From Propionibacteriaceae bacterium (GTDB taxonomy: Bacteria; Actinomycetota; Actinomycetes; Propionibacteriales; Propionibacteriaceae): a stretch of 49,473 nucleotides of DNA. The notes beneath the pieces were generated by a model. The model saw nothing but the letters and a program-made list of their open reading frames with translations, ran no database searches and had not been told where the DNA came from. Below are positions 34,940 to 44,032 of this stretch, piece after piece. The position numbers were made by a program, and so were the translations under genes. Location: positions 1 to 49,473 of the forward strand of contig JAITVZ010000153.1 of the NCBI GenBank assembly GCA_031285505.1, written 5' to 3'. Every line of letters starts with the position of its first letter. Positions within the stretch are counted from its first letter, which is position 1.

Positions 34940-35815
34940 TCACGGGGCTGGCTGGCTTCCCCGACCCAGCAACCCAACGATGATCAGGCCGTCCGCCAGC
35001 AGCCAGCGACCCCGCCAATCGATGCCGGCCAGCAAGGGGGCCAACTCGGCCTCGACCGTGAAACTGAAGCTGCCGGTGATCAAGGCGCTGTTTCCGCCAC
35101 TGGCGCCGCGGTGCCCCATCTCTCCCGGCTCAACAGCTGTCTTGGCCAGTGGCAAATGATTGGACTGGGCGCTGGGCACCTCTTCCGACTCAACAGTTGT
35201 TTTGGAGAAGTCCATCTCCCCCAACTCGACAGTGGCCTGATGGAAGGCCAAGGGCTGACCAGTCAGGGGCCGCCACGCCTTATAGATGGCCTCCTTGATG
35301 CTGAACAATAGGTGATCACCATCGAGTCGTGGCTGGGTGACTTTCAGTCGCGCCAACCAGTCAATCTCGCTCGGATTGGCGATATAGCTGACAATTCGCT
35401 GGCTGAGGGCACCGACCGGCTCAGCGTCGATGCCAATGGCCAGCGGTGGCCCTGCCAATCGGCCCTCAGCCTCAATCGCCCCGGTCTTTGCGGACATGTC
35501 ATCAACCTGTTCCCCGCTGCGAGCGACGACGGCCGCCCGATAACCGGGGCAATGGGTGATCGATCCAATCACGCCGACCGGCCAGACAGGCCCGCCGTCC
35601 GGTCCAATCGGGATCGCATCGGGGGTGATCCCCAGGGCTAACAAGGCTTGTCGGGCCAACCGCCGCCCACTGGCGAACTCCACCAGTCGCCGCTGCCCCG
35701 CCCCGGCAAGCAGGCGCTCTTCATCTGGCCAGAGGCGATCCGCCGCCGTGGCGTCATCATCACCGGTCCAGATTTCGGCGACGCACACGTCGCCCGGCAG
35801 CACCTGGTCAATCAT
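34940..35815 (-). CDS. 4'-phosphopantetheinyl transferase (EntD/Sfp type)
   Basis: The 291-residue enzyme attaches the phosphopantetheine arm to carrier proteins. It has RRLVEFASGRRLARQALLAL, GSITHCPGYRAAVVA, the metal-binding GIDAEP and FSIKEAIYKAWRPLTGQP. I chose ATG 35815 since family members begin with a similar MIxxVLP and TAAGCT lies 7 nt before it, fitting a leaderless transcript; the frame to 35872 adds 19 residues. Two hydrophilic additions are visible, one at about residues 100-120 and one at about 215-250 where TVE(L/S/P)xE units repeat. It may activate the ACP of the neighbouring fab cluster. Confidence 0.87.
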   Translation of the reverse strand: MIDQVLPGDVCVAEIWTGDDDATAADRLWPDEERLLAGAGQRRLVEFASGRRLARQALLALGITPDAIPIGPDGGPVWPVGVIGSITHCPGYRAAVVARSGEQVDDMSAKTGAIEAEGRLAGPPLAIGIDAEPVGALSQRIVSYIANPSEIDWLARLKVTQPRLDGDHLLFSIKEAIYKAWRPLTGQPLAFHQATVELGEMDFSKTTVESEEVPSAQSNHLPLAKTAVEPGEMGHRGASGGNSALITGSFSFTVEAELAPLLAGIDWRGRWLLADGLIIVGLLGRGSQPAP

Positions 35816-35924
35816 GCGACTGAGCTTAACCCCCACGGGCTTGGCGTTGGGCATTCCCGACACAACCACCATGGCTAGACAGTCGCCTGGTCAAACCGGC
35901 GGTGATTGGCCGAGCTGGTGCAGC

Positions 35925-35960
35925 AGCGGAATATCCACCACATGTGGTGGCTATTCCGCT
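35925..35960. promoter_or_regulatory. 36-bp near-perfect palindrome between divergent genes
   Basis: Seventeen of 18 arm positions pair, with the centre between 35942 and 35943 (CCACCACA and TGTGGTGG inner arms, AGCGGAATA and TATTCCGCT outer arms). It lies in the 327-bp region between the divergent phosphopantetheinyl transferase and alanine racemase starts. A terminator is unlikely there because both genes point away from it; an operator or a cruciform-forming element is more plausible. Confidence 0.65.
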
Positions 35961-36142
35961 TGGACAGGCCCACGAGATGACGCAGTGCCCTGATTTCCGC
36001 CTCGGCCCCGTGAGGCCAGGATCTCCGACCCAACAATGAGCCCGAGCAACCCATGGCTAGGTCCCAACTCCCAACGAAGGACACTTTCGATTGTTTCAAG
36101 CCCTTCGCCTTGGCAATAAACTGTCAGTTGGAAAGGAGGCTG

Positions 36143-37360
36143 ATGGACGGCTTCGAGACCTTTGCCCAGATCGACCTGGGAGCGCTCGAACGCAATCTTG
36201 ACGCCATTCGCAGTCGCGTCGAATTCCGTAAGATCCTCCTGCCGATCAAGGCCAACGCCTATGGGCATGGACTGATCGATTGTGAGCCGGGCAGCGCCAC
36301 GCAAGCGCCACTGGCCGCCTGGCTGGAGCAGCACCACAGTGTCGATTGGTTCGGCGTCGCCACCGTTGAAGAGGGCGTTCATCTGCGCGCCGCCGGCATC
36401 AGCCTGCCGATCCTGAAGCTGTCACCGGCTCAGAACCATCAACTTGGAGCGGCCATCGCCGCTGGATTGACCCTGACCGTGGTTGATCCGGTGACCATTT
36501 GGGCCGCCAGCGCCGCCGCCGAGGCCGCCGACCAAGCGATCAATGTCCACCTGAAAATTGACACTGGCATGCGCCGGATTGGTTGCCCACCCGTCCTGGC
36601 GCCCCGTCTGGCCGAGCTGATCGATCAATCACCGCTGCTCCACCTCCAAGCGGTTTACACCCATTTCGCGTCTGCCGAGAACCCGGCTGAGGATGAGTTC
36701 ACCCGCCGTCAGATTCAGCAATTCAATGAAGCCGTCGACGGCATCGAGCAACTGATCGGTCGTGGGCTGGAATTGAAGCATGCAGCCAACTCGGCGGCCG
36801 TCGAACGTCACCCAGATAGCTGGTATGACATGGTCCGCCCGGGCATCCTCAGCTATGGCTACCCCCAGTCGCAGGCGGCCAGCACCGAAGCCTGGTCGAG
36901 CGGCTCCGGGCGTCACCAGCTGCCGACCGGTGGACTGCAAGCCCGGTCAGGTTTGCACGTCGACCCAGTGTTATCCCTGGTCAGCCACATATCTTTCGTC
37001 AAGACCGTCCACGCTGGCGAGACTGTCTCCTACGGGCGGCGCTGGGTGGCTGGCCAAGACACCAGGGTGGCGACCATCCCGGTCGGTTACGGCGACGGTT
37101 ACCTGCGCGGACTGAGCAATCGAGCGCAAGTGGCGATCGCCGGCCGGCTCTACCCGCAAATCGGCACCATCTGCATGGACCAGATGATGATTGATCTCGG
37201 CCCGGAATCGACGATCGGTGTCGGTGAGCCGGTGACCCTGATCGGTCGGGACGGCTCCGAGTTCCTCAGCGCCGCTGCCCTGGCCCAGCAGGCCGACACC
37301 ATATCTTATGAATTGCTTTGCGGCATCGCTGACCGGGTGCCCCGGGTGTACATCGGCTGA
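36143..37360 (+). CDS. alr: Alanine racemase
   Basis: The 405-residue pyridoxal-phosphate enzyme interconverts L- and D-alanine for peptidoglycan. The PLP Lys36 lies in LPIKANAYGHG, and the second catalytic base Tyr (about 297) in GETVSYGRRW. Other family motifs are HLKIDTGMRRIG, WYDMVRPGILSYG, VGYGDGYLRGL and GTICMDQMMIDLG. A hydrophilic insertion of about 25 residues (around 245-272) follows the ILSYGYP stretch. I chose ATG 36143, since GAAAGGAGG lies directly upstream; the frame to 36053 adds 30 unlikely residues. Confidence 0.95.
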   Translation: MDGFETFAQIDLGALERNLDAIRSRVEFRKILLPIKANAYGHGLIDCEPGSATQAPLAAWLEQHHSVDWFGVATVEEGVHLRAAGISLPILKLSPAQNHQLGAAIAAGLTLTVVDPVTIWAASAAAEAADQAINVHLKIDTGMRRIGCPPVLAPRLAELIDQSPLLHLQAVYTHFASAENPAEDEFTRRQIQQFNEAVDGIEQLIGRGLELKHAANSAAVERHPDSWYDMVRPGILSYGYPQSQAASTEAWSSGSGRHQLPTGGLQARSGLHVDPVLSLVSHISFVKTVHAGETVSYGRRWVAGQDTRVATIPVGYGDGYLRGLSNRAQVAIAGRLYPQIGTICMDQMMIDLGPESTIGVGEPVTLIGRDGSEFLSAAALAQQADTISYELLCGIADRVPRVYIG

Positions 37361-37577
37361 CTCTGGCTGTTGAAGCGCATCGGTTGCCAGGGGAGCCGAC
37401 AACTGCTCGACTAGCCTGATGTGGTCTGGGTCAAGTGATCACTGGTGCGTTGCAACGTTATCTGACCGATCCGTTGTCTATGCCACAGGTTTGGTACCGC
37501 ACACCAACTCGCGCTTCAGCTTCGGCTTGGCCCTGGTCTGTGCCAGCGGGTTGGGGACAGCACACCATAATTGAGGT

Positions 37578-38588
37578 ATGTGTGGTCGATTCATCATCCC
37601 CCGAGTCGAGTCTGTCATCGACCATTTCGGCATCGACTTGGTCGAAGGGCGGCGTGAGCCTTCGACGGACGTTCGCCCAACCCAGGCGATCTGGATGATC
37701 AGCCCAATTATCGATGACCGACGCCAGCACGGCGCTGCAGCATCAGTCAGCGTCAACCCGGCCCCGACCATCGAACCCGACAGCGCCGAGATCCCCGCCC
37801 AGAAGACGGCCGGTGACAACCATCGATTCGATCTGGGACCTGACCCATCACCGGCCCAGCAGCCGCCGCACGATCGCCGTCGTCTCAGCCTGGCCCGTTG
37901 GGGTTTGGTGCCGGCATGGTCGAAAACCATCAGCAGTCGCCCTCTGATCAATGCCCGTGCCGAAACCGTCACCAGCAAACCGTCTTTTCGAGAGGCGGCG
38001 GCTCGCCGGCGAGTGATCATCCCGGCGGCGGGATACTACGAGTGGGCGCTCAGCCATGGCCATAAGCAGCCTTATTGGCTGCATGCCGATGATGAGCGAC
38101 TGCTTGCTTTCGCCGGTCTCTATGACTGGTGGAGGGCACCGGAGCCGCCGAGTCCGGGCCAAGGGTCTGCTGCGACCCCTAATACAGCTGTGATGGATCC
38201 ATTGCTTTCCGACCAAGATACGGCTGCGAAATTGGGCCACGCCGCGATGGGGATAGCGCCAGCGGCGGATCACCCCCGGGACGACAGCGGGGCGCCATCC
38301 GGGCCGAAGAGCAGCGCCGCCTCGACCGATATGAACGCCACTGCGGAGTCCCGATCGACATCTAGCCCTGGGGTATTTGGCCACTGGCTGTGCTCGGCGA
38401 CGATCATCACCCGTCCAGCAACCGACGCCTTGGGCCATATCCACGACCGGATGCCGGTGGTGGTGCCTCTCGATAGTGTCGACGATTGGCTCGATCCCGA
38501 CCTGACCGACCTGACAATGGTCGACGCCCTGTTGCGCAGCTTGCCCGATCCGACACTGACACCGACGCCGCGCCAACCTGGGACATAG
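37578..38588 (+). CDS. SRAP domain protein (HMCES/YedK type) with two insertions
   Basis: The 336-residue protein starts MCGRFI, so after Met removal Cys2 can form the thiazolidine link to abasic sites in single-stranded DNA, as in HMCES and YedK. Further SRAP motifs are LARWGLVPAWSKT, LINARAETVTSKPSFREAAA, RRVIIPAAGYYEWAL (catalytic Glu), LLAFAGLYDWW, SATIITRPATDALGHIHDRM and PVVVPLDSVDDWLDPD. Two long hydrophilic insertions (about residues 45-92 and 187-265) raise the size from the usual 220. The ATG has CATAAT 6 nt upstream and may be leaderless. Confidence 0.92.
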   Translation: MCGRFIIPRVESVIDHFGIDLVEGRREPSTDVRPTQAIWMISPIIDDRRQHGAAASVSVNPAPTIEPDSAEIPAQKTAGDNHRFDLGPDPSPAQQPPHDRRRLSLARWGLVPAWSKTISSRPLINARAETVTSKPSFREAAARRRVIIPAAGYYEWALSHGHKQPYWLHADDERLLAFAGLYDWWRAPEPPSPGQGSAATPNTAVMDPLLSDQDTAAKLGHAAMGIAPAADHPRDDSGAPSGPKSSAASTDMNATAESRSTSSPGVFGHWLCSATIITRPATDALGHIHDRMPVVVPLDSVDDWLDPDLTDLTMVDALLRSLPDPTLTPTPRQPGT

Positions 38589-38698
38589 CGGGGCAGTCGA
38601 CCAGCCTGAGCGTCTGATGGCCACGAATCCTGCTGGTGCCTCCGACTGCCACGGCCCATCCACCAGGTTGACAGCCGCAGCGATGCGACAATGAAGCA

Positions 38699-39250
38699 AT
38701 GAGCAAGAAGCCCAAAGCGCCCGCCACCCCCGCCCTGGCCATCCTCGATGCCGCCGGAGTCAGCTATCGAACCCATAGCTACGAGCACGACGCCGCTGCC
38801 AGCATCGGCTTCGGTCTGGAGACGGCGGCGGTCTTGGGCGTCGATCCAGCCAGGGTCTTCAAGACGCTGATGACAAGAGTCGATGGGCAACTGGTGACGG
38901 CGGTGGTGCCAGCCTCGGGCCTGCTCAATCTCAAGTCCTTGGCGGCAGCCGTCGGCGGCAAGAAGGCTGAAATGGCGGCTCCAGCTCAGGCCGAACGCGC
39001 CACCGGTTATGTGGTTGGGGGCATCTCACCGCTGGGCCAGAAGCGCCGCCACCGTCTGGTGATCGACACATCGGCCCGGCATCATCAAACCATTCTGGTC
39101 TCGGGAGGGCGTCGCGGACTGAGCCTGGAATTGAACGCCGATGACCTGGCTGCGGCCGCCATGACTGAGGTTGACACCAGCTCGGCCACCGCTGCTAACG
39201 TCGATCAGGGAACGCCTGGCGTGGTTTTCGCGCCAGTCAGCCGCGCTTGA
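38699..39250 (+). CDS. ybaK: YbaK/EbsC family Cys-tRNA(Pro) deacylase
   Basis: The 183-residue protein matches YbaK: TPALAILDAAGVSYRTHSYE, ARVFKTLMTRVDGQLVTAVV, VPASGLLNLKSLAAAVGGKK, TGYVVGGISPLGQKRRHRLV and VSGGRRGLSLELNADDLAA. The Lys in VFKTLM is the conserved functional residue. These enzymes hydrolyse mischarged Cys-tRNA(Pro). GACAAT lies 6 nt before the ATG and no ribosome site is seen, so it may be leaderless. About 20 extra residues form the C-terminus. Confidence 0.93.
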   Translation: MSKKPKAPATPALAILDAAGVSYRTHSYEHDAAASIGFGLETAAVLGVDPARVFKTLMTRVDGQLVTAVVPASGLLNLKSLAAAVGGKKAEMAAPAQAERATGYVVGGISPLGQKRRHRLVIDTSARHHQTILVSGGRRGLSLELNADDLAAAAMTEVDTSSATAANVDQGTPGVVFAPVSRA

Positions 39251-39695
39251 CTCAGACGCAACTGATCTTCCAAGACTTCTTGAGCGCTGCCGGCATGTCT
39301 GTCGATGCGGTGGTCATGGCCACAGACTGTTCGATAGAGGAGATCCAGACAATGGAAGCACTTTCGCAGTGACGTACCGTCCCTTGAGTGGTTTCGTCAG
39401 CTGCCATCTTGACATGCGCTGACCAACAACAACTATCATTCAATCTGGCATCAACAAGGTTCACTGGTCTAGACATCACCGATCTGCCAGCATCCTTGTC
39501 CAAACCAACCAATTCTGTAAGAAACACCGCTCCTTCTCGGGGTAAGATATGAGGGTTACGTGTTCGTGCCGAAGATGCTCCGGCGGCATGAACGGTGGGC
39601 GGGAATCTCTTGGGCGTCAGGACTGCTCCTGGGCCCAAGCGCAGCGACACCGAAGTCTGATCCGGAGCAACGATTCAAGGAGATTCGCAGTCATA
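39251..39695. other. Intergenic region upstream of pyruvate phosphate dikinase
   Basis: No gene was recognised in these 445 bp. Open frames on both strands have no family-like sequence. The last 100 bp should hold the promoter of the next gene; AAGGAG at about 39678 is its ribosome site. I see no strong hairpins. Confidence 0.5.
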
Positions 39696-42323
39696 ATGTC
39701 TGACCACAAGTTTGTTTATGATTTCGCCGAGGGTGATGCCTCGATGAAGAACCTCCTGGGCGGCAAGGGCGCCAATGTCGCCGAGATGACCAAACTCGGC
39801 ATGCCCGTCCCCCAGGGTTTCACCATCACCACCGAGGCCTGCACCCAGTATTACAAGGACGACGAAGCCATTTCTGACGCCATCCGCGCCGAGATCATGG
39901 AGCATGTCGCCGCCCTTGAGGCCCAACAGGGCAAGAAGTTCGGCGACGCTGAGAACCCGCTGCTGGTCTCCGTCCGCTCTGGCGCCCGCGCCTCCATGCC
40001 CGGCATGATGGACACCATCTTGAACCTCGGCATCAATGAGACCGTTGTCGCCACCTTGATTGAGAAGTCCGGCAACCCGCGCTGGGCCTGGGACTCCTAC
40101 CGCCGCTTCATTCAGATGTACTCCGATGTCGTCATGGAGGTCGGCAAGGCCTACTTCGAGAAGCTGATTGACGAGATGAAGGAGGCCCGCGGGGTCACCC
40201 AGGACGTCGATCTGACGGCCGACGACCTCCACGAGTTGGCCGAACAATTCAAGGCCGAGTACAAGGCCAAGCTTGGCGAGGAGTTCCCGACCGACCCGAT
40301 CGAGCAGCTCTTCGGCGCCATCAAGGCCGTCTTCCGCTCCTGGAACAACGATCGCGCCATCTTCTATCGCCGCATGAACGACATCCCCGGTGACTGGGGC
40401 ACCGCCGTCAACGTCCAGTCGATGGTCTTCGGCAACTTGGGTGACACCTCCGGAACCGGCGTGGCCTTCTCACGCAACCCGGCCACCGGTGAGAAGGGCT
40501 TGTTCGGCGAGTTCCTGATGAACGCTCAGGGCGAGGACGTCGTCGCCGGCGTGCGCACCCCGATGCCGATCAGCCAACTCCAAGAGCAGAATCCCGCGGT
40601 TTACAACCAGTTCGTCGATATCGTCAACAAGCTGGAAGCCCATTACAAGGACATGCAGGACATGGAGTTCACCATCGAGGATGGCAAGCTCTACATGCTG
40701 CAAACCCGCAACGGCAAGCGCACCGCTGCCGCCGCCTTCAAGATCGCCTCCGATCTGGTCGATGAAGGCATGATCGATCCCAAGGCGGCTGTGCTGTCGA
40801 TTGACCCGAAGCAGATCGACGCCTTGCTCCATCCCCAGTTCGACGCCGCTGAGTTGAAGGCCGCCGAGGTCATCGGCAAGGGCCTGCCGGCTTCACCGGG
40901 CGCCGCTTGCGGCCGCATCGTCTTCACGGCTGAGGATGCCACCGCTTGGACTCGCGACAAGGGCGAAGACGTCGTCTTGGTCCGCCTGGAGACCTCACCG
41001 GAGGACATCGAGGGCATGCATTACGCCAAGGGCATTCTGACTGCTCGCGGTGGCATGACTTCGCATGCTGCCGTGGTGGCCCGCGGCATGGGCACCTGCT
41101 GTGTCTCCGGCCTGGGTGAGATCCGCTTCGGCGAGGACGGCAAGTCCTTCACGCTCGGCGGCAAGACCCTGACCGAGGGTGATTGGCTGTCGCTGGACGG
41201 CTCGACCGGCAATGTCTATGGCCAGGCCATCAAGACTGTCCCGGCCGAGATCGGTGGCGATTTCGGTCGGATCATGGGCTGGGCTGATGAGTTCCGCACG
41301 ATGAAGGTCCGCACCAACGCTGACACCCCGACCGACGCCCAGCAGGCCCGTGAGTTCGGTGCCGAAGGCATCGGCTTGACCCGCACCGAGCACATGTTCT
41401 TCGAGCCGGATCGGATCGCCGCCATTCGCGAGATGATCATCTCCGACACCGTCGAGCAGCGCGAGGCCGCCCTGGCCAAGCTGCTGCCGATGCAGCGCGG
41501 CGACTTCGAAGGCATCTATGAGGCGATGGAGGGCTTCCCGGTGACGGTGCGTCTGCTCGACCCGCCGCTGCACGAGTTCCTGCCGACAGCCGAAGAGGAT
41601 ATCGAGGCGCTGGCGGCCGACATGGGCGTGAAGCTGGAAGACCTCAAGGCTAAGATCGCTTCGCTGCACGAGTTCAACCCGATGATGGGACACCGTGGCT
41701 GCCGTCTCGATGTCACCTACCCGGAGATCGGCGCCATGCAGACCCGGGCGATCATCGAGGCTGCCATTGCCGTTCAGGGCCGTCACCCCGAGTGGAAGAT
41801 CGTCCCAGAGATCATGGTCCCGCTGGTTGGCGAGGTCAAGGAATTGGCTTATGTCAAGGGCATCATCACCTCAACAGCCGATGCCATCATCAAAGCGGCC
41901 GGTGTGGCGCTCGACTACAAGGTCGGCACCATGATCGAGATTCCGCGGGCGGCGCTGACGGCTGACGCCATCGCCACCGAGGCGGAGTTCTTCTCCTTCG
42001 GCACCAACGACCTGACGCAGATGACCTTCGGCTTCTCGCGTGATGACGCCGGCAACTTCCTCGACGCCTACTACGAGAAGAAGATCTACGAGAACGATCC
42101 CTTCGCCAAGTTGGATCAGGTCGGCGTCGGCAAGCTGGTTGAGATGGCTGCCAAGCTCGGCAAGCAGACCCGCCCCGACATTCACCTGGGCATCTGTGGC
42201 GAGCACGGTGGCGATCCGTCGTCGGTCGAGTTCTGCTACCGCGTCGGTCTCGACTACGTCTCCTGCTCGCCGTTCCGGGTGCCGGTGGCCCGCTTGGCGG
42301 CGGCTCAGGCGGCGCTGCGCTAG
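39696..42323 (+). CDS. ppdK: Pyruvate, phosphate dikinase
   Basis: The 875-residue enzyme interconverts pyruvate, ATP and phosphate with phosphoenolpyruvate, AMP and pyrophosphate. Domain order is clear: an ATP-grasp domain beginning LGGKGANVAEMTKLG, the swivelling domain with phospho-His about 457 in GGMTSHAAVVARGMG, and the PEP-binding barrel with GAEGIGLTRTEHMF and Cys about 834 in GICGEHGGDPSSVEFC. Length is typical. I chose ATG 39696, where the family sequence begins and AAGGAG lies upstream. A strong terminator follows. Codon use is strongly biased to a few C/G-ending codons, as in a highly expressed gene. Confidence 0.97.
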   Translation: MSDHKFVYDFAEGDASMKNLLGGKGANVAEMTKLGMPVPQGFTITTEACTQYYKDDEAISDAIRAEIMEHVAALEAQQGKKFGDAENPLLVSVRSGARASMPGMMDTILNLGINETVVATLIEKSGNPRWAWDSYRRFIQMYSDVVMEVGKAYFEKLIDEMKEARGVTQDVDLTADDLHELAEQFKAEYKAKLGEEFPTDPIEQLFGAIKAVFRSWNNDRAIFYRRMNDIPGDWGTAVNVQSMVFGNLGDTSGTGVAFSRNPATGEKGLFGEFLMNAQGEDVVAGVRTPMPISQLQEQNPAVYNQFVDIVNKLEAHYKDMQDMEFTIEDGKLYMLQTRNGKRTAAAAFKIASDLVDEGMIDPKAAVLSIDPKQIDALLHPQFDAAELKAAEVIGKGLPASPGAACGRIVFTAEDATAWTRDKGEDVVLVRLETSPEDIEGMHYAKGILTARGGMTSHAAVVARGMGTCCVSGLGEIRFGEDGKSFTLGGKTLTEGDWLSLDGSTGNVYGQAIKTVPAEIGGDFGRIMGWADEFRTMKVRTNADTPTDAQQAREFGAEGIGLTRTEHMFFEPDRIAAIREMIISDTVEQREAALAKLLPMQRGDFEGIYEAMEGFPVTVRLLDPPLHEFLPTAEEDIEALAADMGVKLEDLKAKIASLHEFNPMMGHRGCRLDVTYPEIGAMQTRAIIEAAIAVQGRHPEWKIVPEIMVPLVGEVKELAYVKGIITSTADAIIKAAGVALDYKVGTMIEIPRAALTADAIATEAEFFSFGTNDLTQMTFGFSRDDAGNFLDAYYEKKIYENDPFAKLDQVGVGKLVEMAAKLGKQTRPDIHLGICGEHGGDPSSVEFCYRVGLDYVSCSPFRVPVARLAAAQAALR

Positions 42324-42346
42324 TCGTTTCTCTCTCCTCTCTAACA

Positions 42347-42393
42347 CCCCAACGGGTTCCGGTGCTTCGCCGGGACCCGTTGGGGCATTTTGG
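42347..42393 (+). terminator. Rho-independent terminator after ppdK
   Basis: CCCCAACGGGT (42347-42357) pairs with ACCCGTTGGGG (42375-42385), with further pairing inside the loop, and is followed by CATTTT. It starts 23 bp after the stop. Confidence 0.85.
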
Positions 42394-42490
42394 GGTTGGA
42401 AAGCCGGATGAGGGGGCGGACGACCTTGATGACGCTCTGACCCTACCGATCGGGCGGGTGGACTGCTGCCGCGAATGTTGTAGTGACGAA

Positions 42491-42566
42491 GTCAACCCTG
42501 GGTTAGAGGGATAGTCAACCTTGGGTTAGAAGGATAGCCAACCCTGGGTTAGAAGGATAGCCAACC
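42491..42566. repeat. Tandem array of 23-bp repeats in the promoter of ATPase gene A
   Basis: Three full units (42491-42513, 42514-42536 and 42537-42559) and a 7-bp partial fourth lie head to tail. Each contains CAACC(C/T)TGGGTTAGA followed by GGATA; units differ at only two or three positions. The inner part is close to self-complementary (AACCC and GGGTT). The last GGATA ends 30 nt before the ATG at 42590. A TAGGAT box at 42577-42582, 7 nt before the ATG, could be the -10 element, placing the array over the -35 region and upstream. It is a candidate operator. Confidence 0.85.
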
Positions 42567-42589
42567 GTCGGACTGCTAGGATTCAAGCC

Positions 42590-43828
42590 ATGCCGGAATC
42601 CTATGTTCCTCGGATGATTGATGCCTCACTGCGGCGCCTCGTCGCTGCTCTGCCTGCCGTCAGTCTGGTGGGACCACGTGCCTGCGGCAAGACCACTTCA
42701 ATGCGACGTTTGGCCGCCAGCGTGGTCAGCTTGGACAAGGCAGTCGATGCTGTGACGTTTGTGGCCGATCCAGACGCTGCCCTGGCTCGTTACCCTCGCC
42801 CGACACTGCTCGACGAGTGGCATGAGGTTCCAGGAGTCCTTGGGGCGGTCAAGCGAGCCGTCGATGATGATCCCGCTCCAGGGCAGTTTCTGCTGACCGG
42901 GTCGGTCCGAATCGGTGCCGAGTTCACCTGGCCGGCGACCGGGCGTGTGGTTCGACGGATTTCCTATGGTTTGACCCAGCATGAGATTGAGCGCTCGACA
43001 GGTGCCCTCTTCATCGACCGAGTGGCCGACGACGTCATGGCGTTGCTCGACGGGCCGGATTCCGATCTCAATATCTTCGATTATTTGGATAGAGCAGCGC
43101 GCGGTGGCTTCCCCGATGTCGTGCTCAGACAGCGCGACGAAGAAGTACAAGTCGCCTGGTTGGATTCGTATCTGCAAGAGATGCGCACAAATGACGTGAA
43201 GCTGGCCGGCGGCGATCCCGACCCAGCCAAGTTCAGCGCCTTCATTGAGGCGGTGGCACTCAACTCCTCACGCATTGTCGACCAGGCGACGCTCCGCGAA
43301 ACTGCGGGTATTTCAAAAGTCACCGCTGCCGTGTATGAGGATCTGCTCGAAGCCATCTTCTTCAGCGAGCGAGTGCCCGCGTGGCGCTCGGATCATCTCG
43401 ACAGAATTGCCGCCATGCCGAAGCGGTACGTCCTGGACACTTCGCTGATGATGCACCTTCTGGGTGTGGACACCGACGGCGCCGCCCGGAACGGGGCAGT
43501 CTTGGGGGCGGTCCTCGACACCTTTGTGGCCGCCCAACTCCGACCGGAGGTCGCCACCTGGGCTCGGCCCCCCAAGATCATGCACCTACGTGATCAGCGC
43601 GGCCGTCATGAGGTGGATCTCATCCTCGAGTTCCCTCGCCAACGGATCGTCGGCCTTGAGATCAAGGCCACTGCCGCGCCAGCGCTGGATGATGCACGAC
43701 ACCTGCTGTGGTTGAGGGATAAGCTGGGCGATCAGTTCATCGGTGGGGTCGTCCTCCACACCGGACCACGACCTTTTGCGTTGTCGCAGCGAGTGGTGGC
43801 GGCGCCGATATCGGCATTGTGGCGCTGA
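42590..43828 (+). CDS. AAA ATPase with DUF4143 and C-terminal nuclease-like motif (paralogue A)
   Basis: The 412-residue protein has Walker A GPRACGKTT at about 28-36, Walker B-like PTLLDEWHEVP at about 70-80 and a sensor-like FLLTGSVRIG. The DUF4143 region (SSRIVDQATLRETAGISKVT, PKRYVLDTSLMMHLLG) follows, and near the C-terminus GRHEVDLILEFP and IVGLEIKATAA give the Asp and Glu-x-Lys of a PD-(D/E)XK-like fold. The family is widespread; its function is not established. It has no ribosome site but TAGGAT 7 nt upstream. It is convergent with a gap-free paralogue of identical length at 44446-45684. Confidence 0.88.
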   Translation: MPESYVPRMIDASLRRLVAALPAVSLVGPRACGKTTSMRRLAASVVSLDKAVDAVTFVADPDAALARYPRPTLLDEWHEVPGVLGAVKRAVDDDPAPGQFLLTGSVRIGAEFTWPATGRVVRRISYGLTQHEIERSTGALFIDRVADDVMALLDGPDSDLNIFDYLDRAARGGFPDVVLRQRDEEVQVAWLDSYLQEMRTNDVKLAGGDPDPAKFSAFIEAVALNSSRIVDQATLRETAGISKVTAAVYEDLLEAIFFSERVPAWRSDHLDRIAAMPKRYVLDTSLMMHLLGVDTDGAARNGAVLGAVLDTFVAAQLRPEVATWARPPKIMHLRDQRGRHEVDLILEFPRQRIVGLEIKATAAPALDDARHLLWLRDKLGDQFIGGVVLHTGPRPFALSQRVVAAPISALWR

Positions 43829-44032
43829 CAGCGGATCAACTCTCGGCGATCATGGGCCTGATGCGACGAGGTCCATGAGGTCGAGCTACCGATAGCGGCC
43901 CGACCAACCGTGACCAGCATCTGACGGAAATGTGGCACCAGTGTACTTAGACGAGCAAGCGCTGCCCCACTTATCAGCCGAAGGTCAGCGTCCTAATCAT
44001 CACCCGTTCCACCATCGTGCCGGGCTGCCCGC

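Noticed and set aside
39252-39650. Minus-strand frame of 132 residues upstream of ppdK
   Set aside because: No recognisable motifs, no ribosome site, and it overlaps the likely ppdK promoter.
42491-42566. 23-bp repeats as a CRISPR array
   Set aside because: The units are directly adjacent with no spacers and no cas genes are present; they are promoter-type tandem repeats.
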